Shown: in pieces, positions 8,421-17,018 of the stretch
How the letters are laid out: each line of letters starts with the position of its first letter
How positions within the stretch are numbered: the stretch's first letter is position 1
Assembly: GCA_964607765.1 (NCBI GenBank)
Contig: CAZSNT010000033.1
Location: 1-64,000, forward strand
Length of the DNA stretch: 64,000 nt
Reading direction: 5' to 3'
From: CAZSNT01 sp964607765
GTDB taxonomy: Bacteria > Verrucomicrobiota > Lentisphaeria > Oligosphaerales > JABHEG01
Program-made: the position numbers and the translations under genes
Notes under the pieces: generated by a model
Told to the model about the DNA's origin: nothing
Database searches by the model: none
The model's input: the letters and a program-made list of their open reading frames with translations, nothing else

Positions 8421-9518
8421 TCAGTCCGATGCCAGCGGCAGCGTGACTTCCGCACCCGTGTGCCAGGACTTGTAGATCGCCAGGATCAACTCCACCGCCT
8501 TGCGCGCTTCCCGACCGGGCACCATGGGTGGACGTCCGGCCTTCACCGCCTCGCAGAAATCCTGGAGCTGGATCGTGTGACCATCGGACGACAATGCAGT
8601 GTTGTCCGAAGCAGTCGTGGGCCCGCCGCTCTCCTCCGCATCGGCCTGGGTCTCGTCAAACACCGCGGCGAGGTCGACCTGCTCCACCTTGTGCGCCCCG
8701 TCGGCCACCTTCCCGATGGAACACTTCAATGGCCCCGCGCCAATCACAATCGTGCCGTTGGCGCCGTGGATCTCTGTCCGACAGCCCTGCCCGGGCACGA
8801 CGGACGTGGTGCCCGTGATATTCCCGAACGCGCCGTTCCTGAACTTGACCACGGACGTGGACGTATCCTCCACCTCGATGTCGCGTTGCAGCGTGCCCGA
8901 ATAGCTGAACACACTCGCCACGTCGCCCATCAGCCACAGCAGGCTGTCGATGCCGTGTACCGCCTGGTTCATCAGCGCGCCGCCGCCGTCCAAGCCCCAC
9001 GTCCCACGCCAGCCGGCCGTCAGGTAATAGGCCGGCGACCGGTAGTATTTCTGTACGCAGTCGCCCAGGACGAGCGGGCCCAGCATGCCCTTGTAGATCG
9101 CCTTCTTGGCGAGGATGTAGTCCTGCTGTGTCCGTTTCTGGAAAATGCAACCCAGCGTCACACTCGCAGACTCGCACGCCTCGATCATCGCGTCCATGTT
9201 CGCAAGCGTGATGTCGAGCGGCTTCTCGCACAGCACGTTCACGCCATGCTGCGCCGCTGCAATGGCGCCTTCATGGTGCAGGCCGGACGGCGTGCACACG
9301 CTCACCGCGTCCAACTCGGGCTCGGCAGCGAACATCGCCTCGTGGTCCGGGTAAAATGCCACGTCGTAACCATCGCTGCGCAGCTTCTCTTCCCGTGCCG
9401 GATCGACGTCACACACAGCCACAAGCTCCGCGCCGGGTGCATTCGTCGCCGCCTTCGCATGATGCGGCCCGATCACGCCGTAACCGATGATACCCCAATT
9501 CAGCTTCCCGTCGCGCAT
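8421..9518 (-). CDS. Gfo/Idh/MocA family oxidoreductase (cytoplasmic)
   Basis: A 365-aa NAD(P)-dependent sugar or inositol dehydrogenase-type protein. The Rossmann fold starts at residue ~8 with WGIIGYGVIGPHHAKAA. The nucleotide-binding and catalytic lysine segment is VLCEKPLDITLANMD, the EKP signature of the family. The C-terminal alpha/beta domain has GGGALMNQAVHGIDSLLWLMG, with the usual His used in catalysis. The frame extends upstream to 9890 only through repeat-rich spacer; a GGAGAGAG ribosome site and a family-typical N-terminus fix the start at 9518. No export signal. Substrate unknown; neighbours suggest a modified monosaccharide. Confidence 0.92.
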   Translation of the reverse strand: MRDGKLNWGIIGYGVIGPHHAKAATNAPGAELVAVCDVDPAREEKLRSDGYDVAFYPDHEAMFAAEPELDAVSVCTPSGLHHEGAIAAAQHGVNVLCEKPLDITLANMDAMIEACESASVTLGCIFQKRTQQDYILAKKAIYKGMLGPLVLGDCVQKYYRSPAYYLTAGWRGTWGLDGGGALMNQAVHGIDSLLWLMGDVASVFSYSGTLQRDIEVEDTSTSVVKFRNGAFGNITGTTSVVPGQGCRTEIHGANGTIVIGAGPLKCSIGKVADGAHKVEQVDLAAVFDETQADAEESGGPTTASDNTALSSDGHTIQLQDFCEAVKAGRPPMVPGREARKAVELILAIYKSWHTGAEVTLPLASD

Positions 9519-9964
9519 ACTCTCTCTCCAGATGACCGGGTTGAAAACACACAAACCTGCCAAACATGACCGAAAAAAGTAGCTGGGATCGGAGAGGACT
9601 GCAAGACAACGGACAGTCGCACCCCGAGAATGTCCGGAAAACGCCACCGCGAGCCCCCAACCGTTTTCCGGACATCCAGCACCGTCAACGGAGATGCCCA
9701 CAGGCCCGAAGCATGTCCGGAAAACACCACCGTCTGCCCACCACCCGTTTTCCGGACGAGAAGAGAGAGGCGCAGAAGAGGAGACACGAGGACCAACACG
9801 ACAGTGGAAGTGACGCAGGACCGGAAAACGGGTGCCACCGACGGGAAACCAGACCGTTTTCCGGACAGGCGGCAGAGCCCCTCTCAACACGTCCCCCCAG
9901 AAAAACGCCTGGGCCTGCCGCGGACGCGCGCGCCGCGGCGTTGCCGGAGCGTGTCCGGCCGCCT
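9519..9964. repeat. 446-bp spacer with seven copies of the GTTTTCCGGAC/TC word arranged as three hairpins
   Basis: There is no gene here. Exact copies lie at 9632-9642 (-), 9663-9673 (+), 9715-9725 (-), 9747-9757 (+) and 9856-9866 (+); the variant GACCGGAAAAC lies at 9819-9829 (-). A seventh, weaker match is not counted. Each minus copy is followed by a plus copy 20, 21 or 26 bp away, so the stretch could fold as three successive hairpins with 10-11 bp stems. The spacer lies between the start of the oxidoreductase and the stop of the HEAT-like gene, where both terminator and promoter functions are needed. Confidence 0.85.
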
Positions 9965-11824
9965 CTACTGCCGTCCCCGAAGCTCAGCGAGTAGATCGGC
10001 CGCCCTCTTGTCCCCCGAAGCCGCCGCCTCCCGCAGACGCTCCCGTGTCCGCGAGCAGTTCCGCAACGCCCACACGATGCGCCCGCGGCTCCCCCTGTCG
10101 CTGTCCGAGAGAGCCATCTCGATGAGCTGGTCCACCAACGTGTCCGATCTGTCCCGCACCACGGACAGCCCGAAGTACACGGCGTTGTGCCGCACGGCGC
10201 GATCCGGATCGTGGCCAAGCGCCATGAGGGCCTTGATCGCCCGGGGCTCCTGACGTCCTCTTGTGCACACGAAGTGTGACCCCAACTGCGTCGCTGCCAC
10301 CCGCCGCACCTCGGGCTCCCCGTCTTTGGCCAGCCGTAAAAGACGCTCCAGTGCCGGCGCCGATCGGTTCTGTTCATTGCTCTGCAGTGCCGCCAGGAAA
10401 CTCGTCCCCAGCTCGCGCACCTCAGGATCGCCGTCACGCGTGCACGCTTCGAAGGCTTCGTGGAATTCACTTCCAAACGCCCGGAACAGTCCGTGCCTGC
10501 GTACGGCGCGCAACGCTTCGCGCCGTACACCGCTGTCTTCCTTCAGCAAGAAGGCCCGAAGCCGCTCCGTATCGTCGTCGAGCAGCTCACGCTGCCGAGT
10601 TGCCGTCTGCTCAAGCGTCCACGCCTCGTAGTCCAACTCGCCACGAAGCGCCAACTCCAAGCTGGCAGCTCGCTCCACCACACGAGGATCTGCATGGACC
10701 AGATAGGGAGTCAAGAACGCCGTCATTTCCTCGTGAACACCCTTAGTGCCCCAGAGAATGCGTCCCACATTCACGTGCTGCAGCGCCAGCTCCACCAGCC
10801 GCTCGAGGACGTCTTCCGGAACGGTAGGACGCAGCACCGACAGCCCGTAATACACTGCGGTGGCGGCCAAATCCGGATGGTACGACGCCAACACAGCCAA
10901 CTCGATCGCGTCAGAACGTTGCGGCGATTTACCCCAGAGATAGGATGTGCCGATCGCTTTGAGGTACTCCTTCCTCCAGGAATCGCGACGTGTGGAGTCC
11001 GTGCCGCACAACCCCCGCCGGGTCAGCGCCATCTCCTCGGCAGGCGAGAGTCGGTCCCTCTTCTTCTGACGATACTCACGCCAGTACCGCGTGAGCTCCG
11101 CCCGCCCCTCCTTGCTCGCCGGGAAGTACCCGTCGAAGACCTCAATCCCTCCGCATACGCCCTGAACAGCCGCCGTCACCTCCCGCGTCTCCGCCCACAC
11201 GGTCCGCAACCGCTGCTCGACCTGCCGAACAGTCTCGATCGCCGCCCAGTCGGGAAGCGCAAGCCAGCGCGGCGCGGTTGGCGAGACGTACATCGTGCCC
11301 TCTGGATGCTTGTTGCGCCAATGCGGATAGAGGCCCGGCACGGTCCCTAGTTTGGCGGGTGAAGCCACGGACACCAGCCACGGCTCACGGGCCTCCTCCC
11401 CCTCTGCCGCAGCGCGCGCGGCGCGGTACAGTGACACCTTGGTGGTGAACTGCTGGTTCGGATCGCCCCACGCAGCATTCAGCAATCCCAGCCGCCAAGG
11501 GGGCGAGCAGACGATCGCTTCGCTCGCCGACGTCAAAACCACCAGGGGCGCACGTTTAAGCCCCTTCAGCATGGCCTTGCGCTGCCCCAGGCCGGACAGA
11601 GTCTCCTGCGCCCGCGAACGCCGACTCTCAATGAGACAAGCGGCGAACGCGTCCAGATTGCCCTCCAGCGCGGCCACAGCGTAGGCACGCGCAACTGCAC
11701 TCACCGCCGCGACCTCGGCCGGAGGGGGGGCAGCAGCAGGGACGAACACGGAGAACAACACGAACGCCGCTGTTGTGCGTGCCAGTCCGGCCTGGATGAA
11801 CTCTCGTTGCCCAGCACTACCCAT
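9965..11824 (-). CDS. Exported HEAT-repeat-like protein of unknown function
   Basis: A 619-aa protein with an N-terminal signal sequence (LARTTAAFVLFSVFVPAAA). Residues ~25-250 match no family I recognise (EVAAVSAVARAYAVAALEGN, later a WLALPDW segment). The C-terminal half, from about residue 330, is built of HEAT/armadillo-like helical repeats, for example DPRVVERAASLELALRGE, DSGVRREALRAVRRHGL, DPEVRELGTSFLAALQ and EPEVRRVAATQLGSHF. Such repeats usually scaffold protein contacts. The start is set at 11824, where AGGAG precedes ATG; the frame is open to 11884. It begins 56 bp after the fucosidase-like gene on the same strand and is probably co-transcribed with it. Confidence 0.75.
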   Translation of the reverse strand: MGSAGQREFIQAGLARTTAAFVLFSVFVPAAAPPPAEVAAVSAVARAYAVAALEGNLDAFAACLIESRRSRAQETLSGLGQRKAMLKGLKRAPLVVLTSASEAIVCSPPWRLGLLNAAWGDPNQQFTTKVSLYRAARAAAEGEEAREPWLVSVASPAKLGTVPGLYPHWRNKHPEGTMYVSPTAPRWLALPDWAAIETVRQVEQRLRTVWAETREVTAAVQGVCGGIEVFDGYFPASKEGRAELTRYWREYRQKKRDRLSPAEEMALTRRGLCGTDSTRRDSWRKEYLKAIGTSYLWGKSPQRSDAIELAVLASYHPDLAATAVYYGLSVLRPTVPEDVLERLVELALQHVNVGRILWGTKGVHEEMTAFLTPYLVHADPRVVERAASLELALRGELDYEAWTLEQTATRQRELLDDDTERLRAFLLKEDSGVRREALRAVRRHGLFRAFGSEFHEAFEACTRDGDPEVRELGTSFLAALQSNEQNRSAPALERLLRLAKDGEPEVRRVAATQLGSHFVCTRGRQEPRAIKALMALGHDPDRAVRHNAVYFGLSVVRDRSDTLVDQLIEMALSDSDRGSRGRIVWALRNCSRTRERLREAAASGDKRAADLLAELRGRQ

Positions 11825-11880
11825 CTCGCCACTCCTGTCTCTACTGTCTCTACCCGCGCCCCGAAGCACCACGCTGACCG

Positions 11881-13269
11881 TCAACGCAGTTCCACCTCGT
11901 GGATGGTCGGGACCTCGCTGGCCTCGAGAATGCTCAAGCGGAAATGCTGCGCCGTGACAGAATCAAAGGAGAGTTCTCTCCGCGCCCCAAGCGTCGTGCC
12001 CGCGACAATGGTCTGCCACTTGTCCCCTGCCTTGTACTGAAACTCGAACTGCTCAACGCGGTTCCACGCTCCCTCAACCACCACCACGCGCGAGATTGGC
12101 ACCGGCTCGCCAAGGTCCACGGCCAACCAGCCACTCCGAGAGTCCTCGATACAGCCCCAACGCGTCTCAGGATCGCCGTCAAACGCCATCCCGGGTCCGT
12201 GCCCCGGAATGCTCTGCCACGTGCCGGACGCCGTGGCTGCTTTGCCCTGAGACACTGCGGGCGGGGGAGGCGGCGGGAGCTTGAGTTCGCCCCGGATGTA
12301 GCGCCCCACCGTGCGCAGCGTTGCCACATCGATGTCGCGCAGCTTGCCCGCGTAATTCGGACCGACATCGATCGAGAAAATGTTGCCGTACTTCACCGCG
12401 CCCAGGTAGTCACGATAGACCTTTTCCGGCGGGTGACACAGGGCGTCGTGTTTGGGCAACGAGTAGAACCACTGCGCCCCGCCTCGGTGCGGAGGCAGGA
12501 TCGGGTACGTGAACTCGGCCACGAGGAAGCCCTTCTGCCCGTCTTCCATGCCCTTGCCGTGCCGGCGCAGATTCCGCCCGCCGATCGGCCCGGGCCGGCC
12601 GCGCTCGCGCAATGCAATACGCCCCGCCGGTGTCCCGTGGTTGAACCCGACAAAGCAGTTGGGCTGGAACCGATGAACCCACCTCACCGTCTCCTCGTGA
12701 CTCAGTCCGCCATCATTCGTCGCGTGGTCCATCCAGAAGAACTCGATCGGCCCGTACCGCGTGCAGAGCTCCTCCAGCTGTGCTCTCTTGGACTCGGGAT
12801 TCGCTCCAGACCGCGTGCCTTTCCGACCCGGCCAGCTCCAGTCACCCTCCGAGAAGTAGAGCGCAAGCTTGATGCCGTATGCATCACAGGACTTACGCAG
12901 CTTCGCCAGCACGTCGACCCCCAACGGGCTGTTCGTGACCTTCAGTTCTGTGGTCTTCGTGTCCCACAAGCAGAACCCATCGTGGTGTTTGGACAGGAAC
13001 AGGATGTAGCCCATCCCCGCTTCCTTCGCCGTACGACACCACTGGTCCGTGTCGCAGTCCGTGGCTCTGAAGAAGTCCGGACCGTGCGGCTCAGTAGTCC
13101 ACTCTTTGCCACCAAACGTACTGAACGACCAGCAGATGAACATACCGAACCGCATAGCCTTGATCTGCTCCCCCCGCACCGAATCATCCAGCCTTGTTGG
13201 CGACTCCCCAACAACGTTTGGGACTGCCAGAACGACACCCACGATCGCTGCACAACAGACTCGTTTCAT
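11881..13269 (-). CDS. Exported GH29-type alpha-L-fucosidase with C-terminal discoidin (F5/8C) domain
   Basis: A 462-aa protein with a signal peptide (MKRVCCAAIVGVVLAVPNVVGES). The catalytic domain follows the fucosidase pattern: MRFGMFICWSFSTFGGKEW, then AKEAGMGYILFLSKHHDGFCLWDTK, then YFSEGDWSWPG, and the nucleophile segment EFFWMDHATNDGG. The last ~130 residues resemble a coagulation-factor-type carbohydrate-binding domain (GPGMAFDGDPETRWGC, WLAVDLGEPVPISRVVV). It would remove alpha-L-fucose from algal or mucin glycans outside the cytoplasm. GGAGGA precedes the ATG at 13269. It shares a 139-bp divergent region with the DUF4832-type gene, and that region carries one GTTTTCCGGTC word. Confidence 0.88.
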   Translation of the reverse strand: MKRVCCAAIVGVVLAVPNVVGESPTRLDDSVRGEQIKAMRFGMFICWSFSTFGGKEWTTEPHGPDFFRATDCDTDQWCRTAKEAGMGYILFLSKHHDGFCLWDTKTTELKVTNSPLGVDVLAKLRKSCDAYGIKLALYFSEGDWSWPGRKGTRSGANPESKRAQLEELCTRYGPIEFFWMDHATNDGGLSHEETVRWVHRFQPNCFVGFNHGTPAGRIALRERGRPGPIGGRNLRRHGKGMEDGQKGFLVAEFTYPILPPHRGGAQWFYSLPKHDALCHPPEKVYRDYLGAVKYGNIFSIDVGPNYAGKLRDIDVATLRTVGRYIRGELKLPPPPPPAVSQGKAATASGTWQSIPGHGPGMAFDGDPETRWGCIEDSRSGWLAVDLGEPVPISRVVVVEGAWNRVEQFEFQYKAGDKWQTIVAGTTLGARRELSFDSVTAQHFRLSILEASEVPTIHEVELR

Positions 13270-13408
13270 AGCGTCCTCCATTTCTCGCGCCTGGCCTGTG
13301 GCCGCACCCACATGGAAATCTACGCAGACCGCCCTTACACTTCAACCCGGAACCGAATCCCCCGTTTTCCGGTCATCAGTGAAGGCACCAGAGGGGCGCA
13401 CACCCAAG
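13270..13408. promoter_or_regulatory. Divergent spacer with one GTTTTCCGGTC word
   Basis: A 139-bp divergent region between the fucosidase and DUF4832-type genes. At 13364-13374 it holds GTTTTCCGGTC, the sister form of the dispersed 11-bp word. No confident -35/-10 pair is seen for either strand. Confidence 0.4.
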
Positions 13409-15469
13409 ATGGGAACGCATCACACAAGCAGAGCCCTGATACTGTCGCTCTCGCTGGCGGGAGGCCTGACGGCTTGCCGCGCGCGGCAGCGAACAGCAAC
13501 TGTGGAACGCACGGGCGCACGAGAGGAACGCGGAACCGTGGGAACCGTCACTGTCACACCGCAGGAATTCACCGGTGCCATCAACAACCCGTTGAAGGGA
13601 TTCCGAAGCTACCATGCCAACGGCTACGGATTGCTGCATCGTCAGTATGTGCCCTGGAACGCGGTCGAGGCGTGTGCCGGGGACACCGTTGAGCGGGTCA
13701 TCGCATACACCAACAGAATCGCACAGCGACACGGCAAGGCATTCGGCGAACTGAACGTCAAACTCGTGCCGCGTGTGTTCCTGGACTGGGACGGAACCCG
13801 GGGCACGGCCGAGCGCCCCAAACAACACTGGCCGGCCGACATGCACGAATTCGACTATGACAGCCCCGAGTTCCACCAACGACTGGTCAGGCTGATAGAG
13901 AAACTCGGACAAGCATGGGACAACGACCCCCGCGTTTTCGCGATCCAGATGGGGCTGATCGGGTACTGGGGCGAGCATCACAACCCCGCGCCCACGCGTG
14001 CAGAGCGCCGCCTGCTGGTGGATGCGTTCCGCAAAGCGTTCAAGAGCAAACCGATCCTTGTGCGACACACTGACAAGGAGTTCATGGAAGCTGGCTTCGG
14101 GATCTACTATGACACCTTCGCCAACGTCGGCCGCGAGCCGCATATGGCGGACAAGCACGCCCACATCAAGGGACAGTTCCCCTGGCAGGCGATGCACGTC
14201 TACCCGAGCATCTGGAAGCGGTCCCCGATCGAAGGGGAAGTGGAGTACAATTGGCAGAAGCAACGGCCGGATGCCGACCCTGAAGGCACGTTCGGGCGCA
14301 CCCCCGACGAGACAATGACCGAGCCCGCCTACCGCCGGTACATGATCGACAAGATCCGCAGATACCACGCGAGCTACCTCGGCTGGATCTCCGGCTACTC
14401 GTCCGACCAGCCCGAGGTCCTCGCCGGTGCGGCTGCGCTGCAGAAAGCGTTCGGGTACCGCTTCGTGATCGAGTCCTTCACCTACACGCCCACCGTCCAA
14501 CCGGGGGAAGACGTACTTGTCGAATTCACCGTGCGGAACACGGGAAGCGCGCCTTTCTACCTGAACTGGCCCGTAGCCGTGGCACTCCTCGACCCGGCGA
14601 CACGACAACCCGTATGGTTCGCCCCGCTGCCGGACGTGGATATCCGGACGTGGCTGCCCGGCGAGGGCTGGGATGGCGAGACCTTCTCTTACGCCACGGG
14701 TCCCAAGACCTGGACTGCGAAGGCAACTGTGACCACGCCGGAGGACACCAGCCCTGGCGAGTACATCATTGCGCTCGCGATCCTCGACCGTGGAGGGGGG
14801 ATGGCGCCAAGCGTGCGCTTCGCCATCAGCAACTACTTCTCTGGCGGCTGGCATCCATTCGGCTACCTCGGCGTTGGTGTGCCTCCACGCGGGACAACGG
14901 TCGACGGGGTGGCCTTCGACAGTCCGGCGTTCGACCGCTCCCTGAGCTACCGCGTACCGACAGAGATCCTTGCCGTCCAATCGCCACCCGTCCCACAGAT
15001 CGAGAAGCCGGAGCGTTGGGCACCGAATCCCGCCGTGGAGCTCATCAATCCCTGGAGGTACTGGTGCCTGGTACGACGAACAGACACGGTGCAGAAGAAG
15101 ATCCGCCACGACGGACCGGTCAGCGGCCCCGCCGGCCGCAAGGCGATCGTCGTGCGCGGAGATTACGGACGCGGCTCGAACCTGAACTACGCGTTCTTCG
15201 ACAACGGAAGGCTGGAACCGGGGCCTTACCGCTTCTCATGTCGAGTCAGAGGCACTGAAGGACAGACCGCCCGGTTCGATGTGGCCGACGGCTGGCGCAG
15301 CGTCGCTGCGGCCACCGACCTGGCCCTCACGTCTGCCTGGCTGCAGCACGTCGTCGACTTCGAGATCAAGGCGCCGTTCAAGAGCGTCACGCGCCTCCGC
15401 TTCCACCTGCAGAACGACGTCAGTGGCGAATTCGGCCTCACCGACTACCATCTCCTCCGCAGGAACTGA
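13409..15469 (+). CDS. DUF4832/DUF4874-type lipoprotein, glycosidase-like
   Basis: A 686-aa exported lipoprotein; the signal ends in the lipobox LTAC. The region after residue ~50 carries the hallmark INNPLKGFRSYHA and continues like a TIM-barrel hydrolase (LVPRVFLDWDGTRGT, RVFAIQMGLIGYWGEHHNP, FMEAGFGIYYDTFANVG). Proteins with NPLKGF are annotated DUF4874/DUF4832 and often treated as putative GH-A-like enzymes; GEHH is a candidate acidic site. Residues ~360-480 form a beta-sandwich, and the last ~170 residues (KAIVVRGDYGRGSNLNYAF) form another. The frame is open far upstream, but residues before MGTHHTSR look non-coding. The ribosome site (GAGGGG) is weak. Catalytic activity is unproven. Confidence 0.75.
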   Translation: MGTHHTSRALILSLSLAGGLTACRARQRTATVERTGAREERGTVGTVTVTPQEFTGAINNPLKGFRSYHANGYGLLHRQYVPWNAVEACAGDTVERVIAYTNRIAQRHGKAFGELNVKLVPRVFLDWDGTRGTAERPKQHWPADMHEFDYDSPEFHQRLVRLIEKLGQAWDNDPRVFAIQMGLIGYWGEHHNPAPTRAERRLLVDAFRKAFKSKPILVRHTDKEFMEAGFGIYYDTFANVGREPHMADKHAHIKGQFPWQAMHVYPSIWKRSPIEGEVEYNWQKQRPDADPEGTFGRTPDETMTEPAYRRYMIDKIRRYHASYLGWISGYSSDQPEVLAGAAALQKAFGYRFVIESFTYTPTVQPGEDVLVEFTVRNTGSAPFYLNWPVAVALLDPATRQPVWFAPLPDVDIRTWLPGEGWDGETFSYATGPKTWTAKATVTTPEDTSPGEYIIALAILDRGGGMAPSVRFAISNYFSGGWHPFGYLGVGVPPRGTTVDGVAFDSPAFDRSLSYRVPTEILAVQSPPVPQIEKPERWAPNPAVELINPWRYWCLVRRTDTVQKKIRHDGPVSGPAGRKAIVVRGDYGRGSNLNYAFFDNGRLEPGPYRFSCRVRGTEGQTARFDVADGWRSVAAATDLALTSAWLQHVVDFEIKAPFKSVTRLRFHLQNDVSGEFGLTDYHLLRRN

Positions 15470-15522
15470 GGTCCGGCAGCGCGGCTTCCCGTTCAACCCC
15501 GGCCCCGCACGGCGCCCCACCG

Positions 15523-16350
15523 TCACGCAGCGGCACGCCACGGCACGGCTGCCGCCTTGCGCAACGCCGTGCAGGTAGTGCGGATCCCGCACAAGCGCGA
15601 CGCCCGCTCCACGACACGACGAATGGTCCGGGTCGACACCGGGCATGCGCGACGGGGTGATGGAAGCAGCCATGCGACCTCGGCCCGTTCATCTGCGGCA
15701 ATTCCGAGCGGAATTGGCTCGGAGCTCTGCTTGTCGTCCGGGCGGGCGCGGTGCCCGTTCCGTCCGGCATGCAATGCCCCTTTCGGTGCGGCCACCATGC
15801 GCAATTGCCCCGGCCGGAGCTTGGTCTGGTTCAGCATGTCGATCACCAACCGGTCCCGCTCCCCCCTGCACGCCCCCCTCAGCAGACGCACCTCCTCCTC
15901 TGTGGCCGGCGCGCGTGGCGCCGGTCGCGGCGCGTGCTGTATCCCGACCGTGATCCCCAGGCGGAGCAGTCGGTCAAAAACGGCACGCAGCGCACACAGA
16001 TGCAGCCGCTGCGTGCCATATCCCAGGCCAGCCCTCCTCAGCTCTGCCAGATACTCGACAACATCGTCGGCGGTCAACTCGCCCGGCTTCGGGCACCCGA
16101 CACTCCGCAGGAAACGGGCAACGCAACTGACGTACTTGGCAGCAGTGCTCGCGGCATAACCCCTGTCGGTGAGAACATCCCGCAGCGTTCCCAGGTCTGA
16201 TCCGGCATTCAGACCAACCCCATCGGGCTTCTCCCGGGCCATCCTGCGACGCTGTACGGTGTCCAGACACCACTCCATCACATCGAAGACCGATCGAGCC
16301 ACCATCGCCGGCAGTCCCAGCCCCACGAAATCCCCGCCAGCGCCAACCAT
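15523..16350 (-). pseudogene. Truncated tyrosine recombinase (phage-integrase family)
   Basis: A 275-aa product. Residues ~50-140 are a good SAM-like core-binding domain (LGTLRDVLTDRGYAASTAAKY, then VVEYLAELRRAGLGYGTQ). The catalytic domain begins (EEEVRLLRGACRGERDRLVIDML) and has the box I arginine in QTKLRPGQLRMV. Box II, normally HxLRHxxA, is CTALRKAAAVPWRAAA and then a stop. So the second Arg/His pair and the nucleophile Tyr are missing. The product should be catalytically dead or a remnant. AAGGAG lies 7 bases before the ATG at 16350. Its upstream side borders a cluster of GTTTTCCGGAC words. It could also be a repurposed DNA-binding protein. Confidence 0.75.
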
Positions 16351-16389
16351 CACCACACTCCTTGCTTTTTTAGACTTCTCTTTATTAGT

Positions 16390-16417
16390 ACGTTAACGCC
16401 GTGTCTCTCGTTGTCAA
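16390..16417 (-). promoter_or_regulatory. Candidate sigma70 promoter of the recombinase remnant
   Basis: On the minus strand a perfect TTGACA (16412-16417) is followed, 16 bases on, by TAACGT (16390-16395). The stretch is unusually AT-rich for the window and lies about 40 bp before the start codon. Confidence 0.5.
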
Positions 16418-16785
16418 GCGCTCCCTATCGTTCCGCCCGCACCTGGTGCTGTTCTCCGGACAACAGCCCGGCCATCGCATCATCTGATGCCCGGATAGCG
16501 GGTGGAACCGTTCCCCTCGTCGTACTTGTTTTCCGGACGGCCGCGCAACGGTGACGGGCAGCCCGCACCCAGAGGCGTGAGCGGATCGTATTTGCCGCCA
16601 CACTCGTTTTCCGGACACGCGCAGTTCGTGAACCGTTGTCGGAGGCCGGTGCAGGACGTCCGGAAAACACGGAGTGGGCGGGTTGCCGGCGGGGTCTGTT
16701 TTCCGGACACGCGGGTGGGTTGGCCGAGGAGAGTGTGCTGCGGGGGCAGGGAGGGGAGGAGCGCGGGGGCAAGGTGTGTGTCGCG
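16418..16785. repeat. Spacer with a second cluster of GTTTTCCGGAC words
   Basis: No credible gene. Exact copies are at 16528-16538 (+), 16606-16616 (+), 16658-16668 (-) and 16698-16708 (+), with one mismatch copy, GTTCTCCGGAC, at 16451-16461. The 16658/16698 pair could form an 11-bp stem with a 29-base loop. The cluster lies between the recombinase remnant and the tri-heme protein gene. Confidence 0.85.
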
Positions 16786-16804
16786 GCAGGGCGCAGCGCC
16801 CTGC
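16786..16804. terminator. Perfect 9-bp palindrome, possible terminator or operator
   Basis: GCAGGGCGC and GCGCCCTGC are separated by one base, giving a 19-bp near-perfect palindrome. Only a weak T-run follows (TTCCTT). A one-base loop is poor for an RNA hairpin, so a protein-binding palindrome just upstream of the next promoter is equally possible. Confidence 0.35.
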
Positions 16805-16808
16805 TTCC

Positions 16809-16837
16809 TTGTGCGCAACCCGCGCAGCCGCTATGCT
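16809..16837 (+). promoter_or_regulatory. Candidate promoter of the tri-heme protein gene
   Basis: TTGTGC (16809-16814), a 17-bp spacer and TATGCT (16832-16837) on the plus strand. It is 182 bp before the start codon, leaving a long leader in which I see no gene. The leader up to 17018 contains nothing else that I can name. Confidence 0.4.
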
Positions 16838-17018
16838 ATTGGCAGGACGGCGGCGGGCAGCGGCTGGCTCGACATGGGTGTTGCCAGGCGTTCTTGCCGC
16901 CGGTTCTCCGGGCGCCGGCAGCAGCTCTGAGACGGCACGGAGACCTGTCGGCCGAAGGCCCCCCGGAGTACCTGCCGGTCACACGCCGCGTCAGAAGCAA
17001 CACTGGAGGTGTGGTTCC

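Noticed and set aside
9632..9866. CRISPR array or integron attC sites
   Set aside because: The repeated unit is only 11 bp, copies alternate in orientation, spacer lengths are irregular and no cas genes are present; the GTTRRRY core of attC is absent.
9519..9890. In-frame N-terminal extension of the oxidoreductase
   Set aside because: The family N-terminus begins at MRDGKLNWGIIG with a good ribosome site at 9518; upstream is the word cluster.
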